DNA of 64,000 bases from Methanobrevibacter sp. (GCF_015062985.1 NZ_SUTI01000009.1:20325-84324); one strand, 5' to 3'. Shown: positions 35,751-45,323, counted from the first letter of the stretch. Program-made: numbers and translations. The notes: generated by a model not told the origin, from the sequence alone.

Positions 35751-36818
35751 CTATGATTTTCTTAATTTCAAGAGCACTATCTCAGAATCAGTTCCCCATC
35801 TCATTGGAGTATCCATCGAACCCACACCTGTTGTAACATGCAAATATTTGCCGGAACCATTTTTAAAAAGACCTTTATTATACCTGAAAAGAATATTTGA
35901 AAAATTCACTACAGGATAAAACTGCCCTCCATGGGTATGTCCTGAAAGCTGAATATCAAAACCTAAAGAAGAAAATTTCTCCCAGTCATATGGAACATGA
36001 TAATTGATAATGTTAATTTTATCCGGATTTAAACAGCTCTCATCAATTTTTGGAACAGGCCTGTCTTCAAAGCTATATGTTAAACCAAAAATGTTCAAAT
36101 CCCCAAATTCCTTTCGCTCATCATCTAAAACAACAATACCTGCATTTTTACACGCTGATATGACATTATCAATTCCAATATAGAAATCATGATTGCCCGG
36201 AGTGAAAATTATAGGCATGTTAACTTCTTTAAAATCTAAAAAGTCATCTATTTCAACAACTGATGAACCATCAGACAAATCTCCGGAAATAATAGCCACA
36301 TCACATTCATCTTCAAGTTCCTTTAATTTATCAGCTATTGATTTTATAATTTCCCTATGGCGTACAGAACCAAAATGAACATCAGACAAATGTGCAATGT
36401 TAATGTCATGAGACAGGTTATCAAATATTAATGTCTTTTCATTGACAACCAGCTTATGGGCTTTATAATAATTATAGATGCCCAATATCGGTACGATTAA
36501 AACCATACACAATATCAATTCAAATGGCAATGATATAAACATTCCAAGCACATAAATAACAATAATATCAATAAAAATCATTAATGAAGCCCACATCCAG
36601 ACACCATCGATTGTTGCTAAAAGCCTTCCGATGCGTGTTGATTTTCTGAGTTCTAAAAATGTCGGAATGCAACGCAGCAAACCTATCAAAATAACCAATA
36701 CAATTAAATAAGTATCATTAACTCCTCCAAACAATAAAAACAGATATTTAAGTAAAAAGAACTCAAATAACATGTAGAATGGTGTGCTTAATACTACTCT
36801 TCTTGTTCGAAAACTCAT
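35751..36818 (-). CDS. membrane-anchored metallophosphoesterase (YkuE-like)
   Basis: The 355-residue protein has four to five hydrophobic segments at about 10-120, then a calcineurin-like phosphoesterase domain with all metal motifs: LSDVHFG, ISGDLSDG, TPGNHD, the YHVP histidine and SGHTHGGQF. The bacterial YkuE family resembles this layout and acts near lipids. GAGGTTC precedes the ATG. Substrate is unknown. The domain probably faces the cytoplasm, but topology cannot be settled by eye. Confidence 0.84.
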   Translation of the reverse strand: MSFRTRRVVLSTPFYMLFEFFLLKYLFLLFGGVNDTYLIVLVILIGLLRCIPTFLELRKSTRIGRLLATIDGVWMWASLMIFIDIIVIYVLGMFISLPFELILCMVLIVPILGIYNYYKAHKLVVNEKTLIFDNLSHDINIAHLSDVHFGSVRHREIIKSIADKLKELEDECDVAIISGDLSDGSSVVEIDDFLDFKEVNMPIIFTPGNHDFYIGIDNVISACKNAGIVVLDDERKEFGDLNIFGLTYSFEDRPVPKIDESCLNPDKINIINYHVPYDWEKFSSLGFDIQLSGHTHGGQFYPVVNFSNILFRYNKGLFKNGSGKYLHVTTGVGSMDTPMRWGTDSEIVLLKLRKS

Positions 36819-36908
36819 GAGGGAACCTCTCTAAATTAATATATCTCATCAACTATTTAAATAATTAAAAACAATGTAGATATGTGAAAAATATCGGAGG
36901 TGAGTTAT

Positions 36909-38033
36909 TTGAAAAGTGACAACAAAAAGCAAGAACTGAAAACAACTAACCAAAAACAACCCATTAAAGAAATCGAAAACCGAGAATATGCCGAATGTGT
37001 TGTTTTGAAGCCTGTTGGTTATCCGTTTGAATTTAATTTGATGGATGAAAACATTGAAATTACCAACAAGGAACTGTTTGAAGAATATGCCCGCGAACAG
37101 TGGCTGGGTTTGGTTGTTCGTGAAAACTCACACCTGTTTGATCAAAAAATCATACCGGACTACGGTTTTGAAATAGTGAAAGCAAAACCAAATAACTCCA
37201 TAATATCTGAAAACACAAAAATCAAGCTTATCAATGATGAATTGAAAAACAAAAAAGACGAAAACAAATTTAAATCAGATATACTCCTTTCAGATATTGT
37301 CGGGCAAGAAAATGCCAAAAATAAAGTGAAAGTCATTACAAAATATCTGGAAAATCCTGAAAAATTCGGACCATGGGCTCCAAAAAATATTCTGTTTTAC
37401 GGACTTCCAGGTACTGGCAAAACCATGCTTGTAAAAGCGCTTGCTAACGAGCTTGAAGTTCCGTTATACCTAATCAAAGCAACATCATTAATTGGGGACC
37501 ATGTCGGAGATGGTGCATCCAAAATTCATGACCTGTTCAAAAAGGCCAGCGAAAATTCACCATCAATAATATTTATAGATGAAATGGATGCTGTCGCACT
37601 CCACAGATCTTTTCAATCACTGAGAGGAGATGTTTCCGAAATTGTAAACTCCCTTTTAACTGAAATGGATGGAATCATTGAAAATAAATCAGTGATAACA
37701 ATTGGTGCAACAAATAATCCTACTTCACTAGATTTCGCAATAAGAAGCCGATTTGAAGAGGAAATAGAATTCAAATTGCCTACAGATGAAGAAAGATTAA
37801 CAATAATAAAAAATAATCTTGAAACAATGCCTTTAGACTACGAATTGGATTTGAATAAAATTGTCAAACATACTAAAGGACTGTCCGGCAGAGACATAAA
37901 AGAAAAAATTCTCAAAACCGCTCTTCACAATGCGATTGCTAACGATTGTGAAACAATTACCGCAAAAAACATTGATTATGCTATAAATTCAATGAAAATT
38001 AAAAATAGTGATGTAAAAGGAATGTTTGAATAA
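36909..38033 (+). CDS. AAA-family ATPase (single AAA module, archaeal)
   Basis: The 374-residue protein starts at TTG 36909. The ribosome site GGAGGTGA lies five bases upstream and itself overlaps the in-frame GTG at 36900, which therefore is unlikely. The AAA module has Walker A GLPGTGKT, Walker B IIFIDEMD, sensor-1 GATNNP, arginine finger in IRSRFEEE, and a C-terminal helical lid. The N-terminal 120 residues (ECVVLKPVGYPFEF...) are family-specific. It resembles PAN/Cdc48-like AAA proteins but has one module and no coiled coil, so it is not the proteasome ATPase. Its substrate is unknown. Confidence 0.85.
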   Translation: MKSDNKKQELKTTNQKQPIKEIENREYAECVVLKPVGYPFEFNLMDENIEITNKELFEEYAREQWLGLVVRENSHLFDQKIIPDYGFEIVKAKPNNSIISENTKIKLINDELKNKKDENKFKSDILLSDIVGQENAKNKVKVITKYLENPEKFGPWAPKNILFYGLPGTGKTMLVKALANELEVPLYLIKATSLIGDHVGDGASKIHDLFKKASENSPSIIFIDEMDAVALHRSFQSLRGDVSEIVNSLLTEMDGIIENKSVITIGATNNPTSLDFAIRSRFEEEIEFKLPTDEERLTIIKNNLETMPLDYELDLNKIVKHTKGLSGRDIKEKILKTALHNAIANDCETITAKNIDYAINSMKIKNSDVKGMFE

Positions 38034-38047
38034 AACAAACATCCAAT

Positions 38048-39247
38048 TTAATCAGAATTAAAAATATATTCGCATGCTGCAAGAATCTCTTCATCCTCTT
38101 CTTTTGCAGCCTTTTTAACTTTTTTAGAAATATCATAAAATATCTTATTGACAATGGAATTTGTCAAATTATCTAAGATTTTTACGCTACCATCTACATC
38201 AGCCATCTTAACAATAGCTTTTTGAGTTTCACGTTGTCTTATATCTTCCATTGATGCTCTTAAATTGCCAAGTAATTCATCAACTTCCATTATTTTAAAG
38301 GATTCTTTAAGTAAAATAAACTCATCGTTTATGATATTTTCAGCTTCACCGAATTCCTTTTTTCTGAGGTTGGTATTTATCTCAGCTATCTCTCTCAAAT
38401 CATCAATATTGAAAGACTTGACTCCCAATTCGCAAACATCATCGGAAATGTCACGAGGATTTGCAATATCCACCATCATCAAATTTTCATAATCCATATC
38501 AATTTTTAAAAGACGTTCTTTGGTAATTATCGGATGTGGTGCGCTTGTTGCACTGATTACAACATCCGCAGTAGCCAAATACTTTTCCAGATCATGGAAC
38601 AATATTGCTTGTCCGCCCAAATCTTTTGCAAGGTCAACGGCAACATAATATGTCCTATTTGCAACAAAAATAGCGTTTAAATCTTTTTCAGCGAGGGCTT
38701 TAGCAACCAATTTTCCCATTTTTCCGGCACCAATAACCAAAACAGACTTATCATCAAGGCATCCAATATGTTTTTCAGCCAAATCAATCGCTGCAGAACC
38801 AATAGAAACAGAACCCTTATTGATATTGGTCTTATTTCTAACAACCTGACCTACATGAATGGCTTTTGTAAAAACAGTATCCAAAACCTTTCCACAATGG
38901 TGCTCTTTCATAGCCTTATGCTTAGCATCCTTAACCTGGCCCAAAATCTGATCTTCACCGACAATCATGGATTCCAAACCAGAGGTCATACGCAAAAGAT
39001 GCATTACGGCAGATTGGCCATATTCAATTACAATGCTCCTATTCTCATGAGATAATAGTTCCTCATCTTCAGGAATATCGTCATTATTAATATAATATTC
39101 TTTCCTATTGCAAGTGGAAATTTCAATGTACTCCCCAATAGAATACTTTTCTTGCAAATTCCAAAATAGCTCATCAATATCCTTTGAAATAACTTCCATT
39201 GACTGGATATCAGCAATCTTATGGTCAACTCTTAAATTAAGTATCAA
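38048..39247 (-). CDS. hemA: glutamyl-tRNA reductase
   Basis: HemA makes glutamate-1-semialdehyde from glutamyl-tRNA, the first step of tetrapyrrole synthesis toward siroheme, cobamides and F430. The 399-residue protein has the nucleophile Cys46 in EISTCNRKE, the tRNA/dimer motif GEDQILGQVKDAK, the NADP site LVIGAGKMGKLVAKALAEK, and the helical dimerisation end. The start is TTG 39247, supported by GGGGATTAAT upstream, and overlaps the siroheme gene by four bases. It is the third gene of a marker9-siroheme-hemA operon. The stop is 14 bases from the convergent AAA gene. Confidence 0.94.
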   Translation of the reverse strand: MILNLRVDHKIADIQSMEVISKDIDELFWNLQEKYSIGEYIEISTCNRKEYYINNDDIPEDEELLSHENRSIVIEYGQSAVMHLLRMTSGLESMIVGEDQILGQVKDAKHKAMKEHHCGKVLDTVFTKAIHVGQVVRNKTNINKGSVSIGSAAIDLAEKHIGCLDDKSVLVIGAGKMGKLVAKALAEKDLNAIFVANRTYYVAVDLAKDLGGQAILFHDLEKYLATADVVISATSAPHPIITKERLLKIDMDYENLMMVDIANPRDISDDVCELGVKSFNIDDLREIAEINTNLRKKEFGEAENIINDEFILLKESFKIMEVDELLGNLRASMEDIRQRETQKAIVKMADVDGSVKILDNLTNSIVNKIFYDISKKVKKAAKEEDEEILAACEYIFNSD

Positions 39248-39864
39248 ATTAATCCCCTTATTAAATTATCAATATAATCTTTTGCCTCGTCAATTTCACC
39301 GTTTCCGATTAATTCATTAATTTTTTCATCCTCAAATATTCTATAAAGATATTCTTTACGCTCCTTTTGACTTTCAACCATATTTTTCAAGTTAGTCCTT
39401 GCATAGTCCTGAAGTTCAATTTCCAGAATATCCTCCTCAGTAATAATTGATTGTATTTTCTTTCGAAGCTGACGAGCCATTAATGGACTTTTGCCATTAG
39501 TAAAAATAGATATTTCAATTTCCCCAATATTAAAGCTTGTTGGAACAATGATGTCCCCTTTTTGCGGAAAATCTGCTCGATTAACCAATTTACCTTCAGC
39601 AATCCCGCAGACATAATCAGACAACTCTTCATCAGCACTGGCAACAACAACCAAATCAGACCACTCAACCAGTTCATCGACATCCTGTGTGGAATACAAA
39701 ACAGCCCCTTTATATTCCAATTCAGATGGAAGTTTAGTCCCCGCCAACCTTACATTAGCGCCATGATCCAAAAATTTGTTTGCTCTTCTTGTTGCAACTT
39801 CGCCTGTGCCTAAAATAAAAACATTCAGATTAGAAGTTTTCAAATAAAGAGAAGTCCAATCCAT
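39244..39864 (-). CDS. precorrin-2 dehydrogenase / siroheme synthase N-terminal type
   Basis: The 206-residue protein is the stand-alone NAD-dependent dehydrogenase and possible ferrochelatase for siroheme, equivalent to the CysG N-terminal part. It has NVFILGTGEVATRRANKFLD (Rossmann start), VVVASADEELS, LVNRADFPQKGDIIVP and SPLMARQLRKKI. The frame is open to 39894 inside the neighbour; ATG 39864 is two bases beyond the neighbour's stop and is the sensible start. It is coupled to hemA by overlap. In methanogens siroheme also feeds heme-like and F430 chemistry. Confidence 0.88.
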   Translation of the reverse strand: MDWTSLYLKTSNLNVFILGTGEVATRRANKFLDHGANVRLAGTKLPSELEYKGAVLYSTQDVDELVEWSDLVVVASADEELSDYVCGIAEGKLVNRADFPQKGDIIVPTSFNIGEIEISIFTNGKSPLMARQLRKKIQSIITEEDILEIELQDYARTNLKNMVESQKERKEYLYRIFEDEKINELIGNGEIDEAKDYIDNLIRGLI

Positions 39865-39865
39865 T

Positions 39866-40348
39866 TTAATCAGAATTTTCAAGAGATTTTGCATGTAAAA
39901 CTTTTACAGCAGCTCTTAAATCATTATTGCATTCAGTTAAAACATTCATAGCTTCAAGTTTAGATACATGGAATGTTTCAGCTAATGCTTCTGCTCTTTC
40001 ATCAGGATCAGGTTTATTTACACCAACTAACCTTTCAGACAATTCTTTTTTTAAGTCCAGATATTCATCATGACTCATGCCCATATTCCTTAAAGTCATA
40101 TCTCTTAACGGACAAGGTTTAGACGGTTTGCAACACCATACAAGTGAGCCAAAACAAGTTCCTGCTCCTTCCCCTAATCTAGTTTCTTTTCCAAATTGAA
40201 TTTTAATGTTGATGAACTCCTGAGGAGTTAAGTTAACTTCATGCAATGCATTTAAAACTGGGCATGGTTTAACTGGAGGACAACAAAAAGCAAGTCCCCT
40301 TACATCTCCCCCTCTGCAAATATGAGATGGTGCATCTTCCCAAGTCAT
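39866..40348 (-). CDS. methanogenesis marker 9 domain protein (eight-cysteine) with UBA-like tail
   Basis: The 160-residue protein has two copies of the family motif: FCCPPVKPC (21-29) and WCCKPSKPC (71-79). Its eight conserved cysteines are 11, 22, 23, 29, 65, 72, 73 and 79. The marker 9 family is restricted to methanogens, and metal binding has been proposed. The C-terminal 40 residues (PDERAEALAETFHVSKLEAM, then NNDLRAAVKVLHA) look like a UBA-type three-helix domain. GGAGGTTTATC gives a strong ribosome site. First gene of the operon with siroheme synthase and hemA, which hints at a link to tetrapyrrole supply. Function is unknown. Confidence 0.85.
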   Translation of the reverse strand: MTWEDAPSHICRGGDVRGLAFCCPPVKPCPVLNALHEVNLTPQEFINIKIQFGKETRLGEGAGTCFGSLVWCCKPSKPCPLRDMTLRNMGMSHDEYLDLKKELSERLVGVNKPDPDERAEALAETFHVSKLEAMNVLTECNNDLRAAVKVLHAKSLENSD

Positions 40349-40525
40349 GATAAACCTCCAAAAATAATTTCATTTCTTATAATCAGATAATTATAAATAT
40401 TAATATAATTTATTAAAACAATGAATATATAACCTTTTTTATAAAAAGTCTATTGAATTAAATCCGAAAGGAGCATTATAAAAAAAGTTTTTAAAATATC
40501 ATGACTTATTTAAATATAGATAATT
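40349..40525. promoter_or_regulatory. divergent promoter region (marker 9 operon and YgjP-like gene)
   Basis: This 177-base AT-rich gap contains TATAAATATTAATATAAT near 40393 for the leftward operon and TTATTTAAATATAG at about 40507-40517 for the rightward gene. The latter is so close to the ATG that the mRNA may be leaderless. A U-rich stretch lies at 40434-40448. Confidence 0.4.
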
Positions 40526-41215
40526 ATGAACCGAGAAAATATCATTATTGAAGATATCCAAATCACTTTAGAAAGAAAAAATATCAAAAACATGTATCTT
40601 CGAGTTTTACCACCGAACGGAGAAGTGAAAGTATCCGCACCACTATTCTTATCTGAAAATGATATTTCTGAGTTCGTTAAATCACGCAAAGAATGGATAT
40701 TGAAAAAACAACAACTGATTTTAAACAATAAAATAAAAGCGCCACTAAAATACACAACAGGCGAAAAACATTCTTTATGGGGTGAAGAATACACTTTACA
40801 ACTAATTAAAAACCGCAAAATCACTCAGGCATTTGTTGATAAAGAAAAGGAAATTCTATATCTTCCTGTGCCTAACAGAAGCACAATTGAAAAAAGGGAG
40901 AAGACCCTAAATGAATTTTACAGAAAGGAACTTCAATATGCAATTCCATCCGCTTTAAGTAAATGCAGCAAAAAAGTGGGGAGGCATCCAAAAGAAGTAA
41001 AAGTGAGAAAAATGAAAAATTGGGGAAACTGCAAACAGAATGGTGTGATAACCCTTAATTTGAATTTAGCTAAAAAGAAATCCATATGTTTAGAATATGT
41101 ATTAACCCATGAATTATGCCATCTAATTGAATTTAACCATGGAAAAAAATTTAAAAAATTGATGGACCAATTTTGTCCAAACTGGAAAAAAATAAAAAAA
41201 GAATTAAATGAATAA
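40526..41215 (+). CDS. YgjP-like (DUF45/M48 type) zinc metallopeptidase
   Basis: The 229-residue soluble protein has the HExxH zinc motif in LTHELCHLIEFNHGKKF and the family segments MKNWGNCKQNGVITLNLNLA and VSAPLFLSENDISEFV. The DUF45 family is widespread and often near restriction or toxin genes, but none are here. No ribosome site; a TATA-like box about 15 bases upstream suggests a leaderless transcript. The gene is convergent with atwA, six bases apart. Its substrate is not known. Confidence 0.85.
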   Translation: MNRENIIIEDIQITLERKNIKNMYLRVLPPNGEVKVSAPLFLSENDISEFVKSRKEWILKKQQLILNNKIKAPLKYTTGEKHSLWGEEYTLQLIKNRKITQAFVDKEKEILYLPVPNRSTIEKREKTLNEFYRKELQYAIPSALSKCSKKVGRHPKEVKVRKMKNWGNCKQNGVITLNLNLAKKKSICLEYVLTHELCHLIEFNHGKKFKKLMDQFCPNWKKIKKELNE

Positions 41216-41221
41216 GAAGAA

Positions 41222-42820
41222 TTATCTATCTTTAAGCATATCTTCTTTTTCATCAACTGTTAATTTATCAACTATTTCTTCAGGAGTTCCTATGTCTAGG
41301 AGTTTACCTCCTCTCATTAAAGCAGCTCTGTCACAAACATCCAATACGAAGTCCATATCGTGAGAAATGATAATGAATGTCTGTTCTAATTCAGCACGTG
41401 CTTTCAAAATAGAATCAGTTACGATAACACGAGTAACAGGATCCATTGTACCTGTCGGTTCATCCAAAACAATCAAATTAGGTTCCTTGATTAAAACTTG
41501 AGCTAAAGCAACCCTATGTTTTTCCCCTACACTTAATTGATCAGGATATTTATCAAGAATGCCTACGGCAACATCATCAGTGAAACCAACAGTGGTTAAC
41601 GCATGAATTGCCTTAATCTTACCGAATTCAGCAGGCAAATTCAAACTAATAGCATCAGTTAAATTACCGAGAATATCCCTGTGAGGATATAATGAATATT
41701 CTTGGTGCAATAATCCAATATAAGGCATGATACGTCCACGGTTAAGAGGACCAACTTTTGTCATGTCAATCCATTCATCACCAAGCTTTATTCTTATGTC
41801 ACCACTACTTGGTTCGGTTAATCCCATTAACATACGTGTGGTGGTTGTTTTACCTGAACCGCTTAAACCGACAATACCGAATATTTCCTCTTTATTGATT
41901 GTTAAGCTTACGCCATCCACAGCCTTTACAACTCCACGTTCAATAGAGTAATAATGTTTTTTGACATCTTCAAGAACAACTTCCGGTTCACCAAATTCTG
42001 GAATTTCTGGTTTTTTAGGAACAGGAACTGTTGCCATGAATTCATCTACAACTTTATGAGGGTCTCCTTCTTCTTTAATTTGACCATCTTCTAACCAAAT
42101 TACATTATCAGCAAGTTCAGTCATTACTTCCGGCCAGTGTGAAGTAATTACCATGGTGATTCCTTCATCTTTAACACCTTCCTTCAAGGTATTGTGAAGT
42201 TTTACTGCAGTTTGTGGATCCAAAGTACCTGTCGGTTCATCAGCTAAAAACATCATTGGAGATTTAGCCAATTGTCTTGCAAGTACAACTCTCTGTTTTT
42301 CTCCACCACTTAAGTCACGAGCAATGTGTGTAATCCTATGGTTCATTTGAACCATTTCCAATAATTCTAATGCTTCATATATGCTTTCTTCGTATCCTTT
42401 ACCTTCAGGCATTGCTCTCATAACATTTTCAATAACTGTTTCTTCATCGTATAACGCAAAGTTACGTTGCAACATGATGGAAATTCTTCTTTTAACACTT
42501 GCAAATAATTTCCTTTCGCAATTAAAGAAATCAATTTCCTTTAATTCCAAAGTTGCTCCGCAACTACATTTTTCACCTGCATGAGATGGAGAATCTACAG
42601 CCAAACATTCCGGACAAACCGCTGCATTAATAATAATCTGACCTTCATCCGGTTTGTAATCTAATGTTCCTCTAAGCATGTTAATTAAAACAGATTTTCC
42701 AGTTCCACTACGCCCCAATATACCTAAAGTCTCTCCTTCGCCAATCTTTAAATTAATATTTTTAAGAACATCAACACCATCAAAAGTTTTTCTAATATTC
42801 TTAAGTGTTATAAAATCCAT
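41222..42820 (-). CDS. atwA: methyl-coenzyme M reductase activation component A2
   Basis: AtwA is an ATP-binding protein needed to reactivate methyl-CoM reductase by reducing its F430 nickel. The 532-residue soluble protein has two ABC modules: Walker A GRSGTGKS at 36-43 and GLSGSGKTT in the second half, signatures LSGGEKQR and LSVGEKHR, and Walker B FLADEPTGTLD and IVLDEPTGTMD. A zinc-ribbon-like insert (CPECL...CSCG) lies in the first module. AAGGTGATTTC precedes the ATG. It follows the F420 gene run on the same strand after 73 bases. Confidence 0.93.
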   Translation of the reverse strand: MDFITLKNIRKTFDGVDVLKNINLKIGEGETLGILGRSGTGKSVLINMLRGTLDYKPDEGQIIINAAVCPECLAVDSPSHAGEKCSCGATLELKEIDFFNCERKLFASVKRRISIMLQRNFALYDEETVIENVMRAMPEGKGYEESIYEALELLEMVQMNHRITHIARDLSGGEKQRVVLARQLAKSPMMFLADEPTGTLDPQTAVKLHNTLKEGVKDEGITMVITSHWPEVMTELADNVIWLEDGQIKEEGDPHKVVDEFMATVPVPKKPEIPEFGEPEVVLEDVKKHYYSIERGVVKAVDGVSLTINKEEIFGIVGLSGSGKTTTTRMLMGLTEPSSGDIRIKLGDEWIDMTKVGPLNRGRIMPYIGLLHQEYSLYPHRDILGNLTDAISLNLPAEFGKIKAIHALTTVGFTDDVAVGILDKYPDQLSVGEKHRVALAQVLIKEPNLIVLDEPTGTMDPVTRVIVTDSILKARAELEQTFIIISHDMDFVLDVCDRAALMRGGKLLDIGTPEEIVDKLTVDEKEDMLKDR

Positions 42821-42893
42821 GAAATCACCTTATTAAGATAATCTTTATTTTCAACTATTAATATAAGTTTCTAATAACAATTGTTTTAAAATA

Positions 42894-43625
42894 TCAAAAA
42901 TCAGTAATATTAAAATCTAATTTTCCAGAAATTACTGAACGGGCTATCGAAAACCCGTCAACACCAGTAGAAATCATTTTCATAAGATTTTCTTGAGAGT
43001 TTACAGAATTGTTTCCAATGACCTTTATGTCCACATCATTGCAAATTTTTTCTAAAAGATTCCAATCTGCTTCAAAAACACCCTTTTTCATTGCATCAAT
43101 GTGCAAGTAATCAGCACCGGCATCCTCAATCAAACTTGCAATCTTAAAAGTGTCTATGCCTTCAACATTAGCCCTGATTTTAACTGACACTTCACTTTCA
43201 ACATTATCAACAATTTGAGAAATAAAATCAGATAAATCCGAACGCAACAACATATTTTGCCCACAACCAATAGCTAAAATTTCATCTTGACGACAATGGC
43301 AGTTAATTTCAACAATATCCAAGTTTTTAATGTTACCAACTTCAATAATTGGTTGTGGAGTTGTTGCACGAACATTGGCAGAAACTTTCACATTACTGTG
43401 AAGTTCTTTAATTGAAGCAACTTCCTTTTCAATATGGGCAAAAATTTCATCTAATGGAAAATCAAACTCTTTTCTTCCCCTTTCGATGATTTTCTTACTT
43501 GCTTCAATTGTAGAATCATCTAAACTGTATCCTCCTAAAGTAGCCACATTAAATCCGCATGGAATAACCTTATTTAAAAAATCAGCGTTTGTTATCCCAG
43601 CCATAGGCGCAACTACTTTAAGCAT
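42894..43625 (-). CDS. NifR3/dihydrouridine-synthase-like TIM-barrel protein, methanogen type
   Basis: The 243-residue protein opens with LKVVAPMAGITNADF, the phosphate- or FMN-loop start of NifR3-like barrels, and ends with GVDGFSIARSVISGKLDF, the FMN phosphate region. It lacks the catalytic Cys context typical of tRNA dihydrouridine synthases, so that activity is doubtful. ATG 43625 with GAGG eight bases upstream is preferred over TTG 43631. A barrel of this type is fused to the marker 9 domain in some methanogens; here the two are separate genes. It follows arfA by a few bases. Confidence 0.68.
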   Translation of the reverse strand: MLKVVAPMAGITNADFLNKVIPCGFNVATLGGYSLDDSTIEASKKIIERGRKEFDFPLDEIFAHIEKEVASIKELHSNVKVSANVRATTPQPIIEVGNIKNLDIVEINCHCRQDEILAIGCGQNMLLRSDLSDFISQIVDNVESEVSVKIRANVEGIDTFKIASLIEDAGADYLHIDAMKKGVFEADWNLLEKICNDVDIKVIGNNSVNSQENLMKMISTGVDGFSIARSVISGKLDFNITDF

Positions 43626-43634
43626 GAACAAGCC

Positions 43635-44396
43635 TCAGTATTCTTTTTCAATGACCCATGTCCACATTTCATTATTATTAGCACGAATCTCTTCGAGACC
43701 TATATCAGCCATGTAAGCTGCATCTTCCGCATTTTTACCTCTACCGATACCGGCCTTGAGTTTAATGCCTATTTCTTCATCGATTTCAACCATTATGTCT
43801 TCAATTTCCTTTTCAGACAAACCGTTGCACGGAGACATGAAGTTATCTCCCCCAATGAAGAACAATAATGCTCCTTTCTTGATTAATTTGGTCATTAAGT
43901 AATGTTGAGCTTTGTTTACCATAAAACTGGTATCAAAAGCTGATTCTATGTCTGTTAAAGTTTCAGTAACGCTATTAATGTCAATGTGAGCTGCTTGAAC
44001 AAAGCTATCCTCTTCACTAACCAAACTGTCGATAGCTAAAATTTCTTTTCTTTCGCCAGACTGAGCACTGCCTGCTTTTTGGAGTGCAATAGTGGCCAAT
44101 TTTTGAGCTTCATGTGGAGTTTCAGCAGCACCAACACCCATACTTATAGTTATAGGGTATCTGTTTCTAATTGATCTTTGAATTCTTAAATGGTCTTCTT
44201 CATCAAGACCGTTTGAAATAGCAAGTAAATTATCGAATCTTGTAAAGAAAACTAAACCTTTTTTATTTCCAAAATGATTGTTTAAATCAGCGAATAAACT
44301 CGCTTGTAACATTTGCAAATCAGATTCAGTTCTTGGCCTCGGAGTAACAGTCCAAGGACCATAATTGTCAATTTGTATTAAAGTCATTTGTATCAT
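43635..44396 (-). CDS. arfA: GTP cyclohydrolase III (ArfA)
   Basis: ArfA converts GTP to the formamidopyrimidine that starts archaeal riboflavin and F420 deazaflavin synthesis. The 253-residue protein has two GGDN/GGDEF-related palm domains: the first with VFFTRFDNLLAIS, the second with LFFIGGDNFMSPC. The metal-binding Asp residues sit in those loops. ATG 44396 is listed with GGCGG upstream; ATG 44387 is possible. It belongs to the cofE-cofD-arfA run, so one transcript may supply both ends of F420 synthesis. Confidence 0.92.
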   Translation of the reverse strand: MIQMTLIQIDNYGPWTVTPRPRTESDLQMLQASLFADLNNHFGNKKGLVFFTRFDNLLAISNGLDEEDHLRIQRSIRNRYPITISMGVGAAETPHEAQKLATIALQKAGSAQSGERKEILAIDSLVSEEDSFVQAAHIDINSVTETLTDIESAFDTSFMVNKAQHYLMTKLIKKGALLFFIGGDNFMSPCNGLSEKEIEDIMVEIDEEIGIKLKAGIGRGKNAEDAAYMADIGLEEIRANNNEMWTWVIEKEY

Positions 44397-44417
44397 TGAA
44401 TAACCGCCTTTTCCTTA

Positions 44418-45323
44418 TTAAGGAATACTATCAATAATAATTTCAGCCAAATTTATTTTAGCATCTAAATTATTCATTATTGTATTTGTAACTATTACCT
44501 TATTAATTATTTGGTTTACCTTAATTTTTTTGTCATCGTCTTTATTGTCGATTACCATAACATCTAAGAAATCCTTATATAATGATGCAACTCCAACAGA
44601 TGAAACTTCAATATCCAATGCTTTCATAAATTTACTGGCCGGACCTGAAACAGAGTCTGAACCTATAATCGGAGATACGGCAATAACATAGGTATCTTTT
44701 AAAGCCTCACGAACACCTTCCAATGACAGGATTGGTGAAATTGAAGTAATCGGATTTGAAGGACCAATAATTACAGCATCAGAATTCCTAATCAATTCAA
44801 TGATTCCTCTTGTTGGAGACACTTCAGAAAACTTGAGGTCTAAAACTTCAGGTTGGGACTGATGCTTGATTAAAAAATCATGAAACTCCAATTCGCCCAT
44901 ATCTGTGATGATTTTAATTTCAGAATCATCTTCGCTCATTGGAATGACTCTTGATTCAATACCCATATTTTTTGCTTGAATCTCGACAGCTTTTAAAAGA
45001 CCATGCTTTTTCATTAATTGTGTCTTCTGTATTTTGGTTGCACGGTCAATATCTCCAATTCTAAGTAGTTCCGGACATCCGATTTCTGCAAGTCTTTCAT
45101 TAGTGACGAAAGTATCACCCTTAACGCCGTACCATAATTCGTCGTTAATCATATCTGACATTGTATACAGAACAGTATCAATGTCCGCTGAGACATAAAC
45201 ACCTGAAAAGTAATCATTTTCTAATGTATTTACAATAATCGCCAGTTCAGAAGGATTTATAATTTCCTTTAATCCTTGCAATAATTTTGGAGTGCCAGTT
45301 CCCCCAGATAAAACAGTAATCAT
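44418..45323 (-). CDS. cofD: 2-phospho-L-lactate transferase (CofD)
   Basis: CofD joins the activated phospholactate unit to the deazaflavin FO, giving F420-0. The 301-residue protein starts with VLSGGTGTPKLLQGL, has NTLENDYFSGVYVSADIDTV with the metal-binding Asp, and IIGPSNPITSISPIL later. AAGTGATATT precedes the ATG. It starts eight bases after the cofE stop, so the two successive enzymes are co-transcribed. Confidence 0.95.
   Translation of the reverse strand: MITVLSGGTGTPKLLQGLKEIINPSELAIIVNTLENDYFSGVYVSADIDTVLYTMSDMINDELWYGVKGDTFVTNERLAEIGCPELLRIGDIDRATKIQKTQLMKKHGLLKAVEIQAKNMGIESRVIPMSEDDSEIKIITDMGELEFHDFLIKHQSQPEVLDLKFSEVSPTRGIIELIRNSDAVIIGPSNPITSISPILSLEGVREALKDTYVIAVSPIIGSDSVSGPASKFMKALDIEVSSVGVASLYKDFLDVMVIDNKDDDKKIKVNQIINKVIVTNTIMNNLDAKINLAEIIIDSIP

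Noticed and set aside
42894..43625. Calling the TIM barrel a tRNA dihydrouridine synthase
   Set aside because: The opening APMAGIT fits, but the catalytic Cys context and the RNA-binding C-terminal domain of these synthases are absent.
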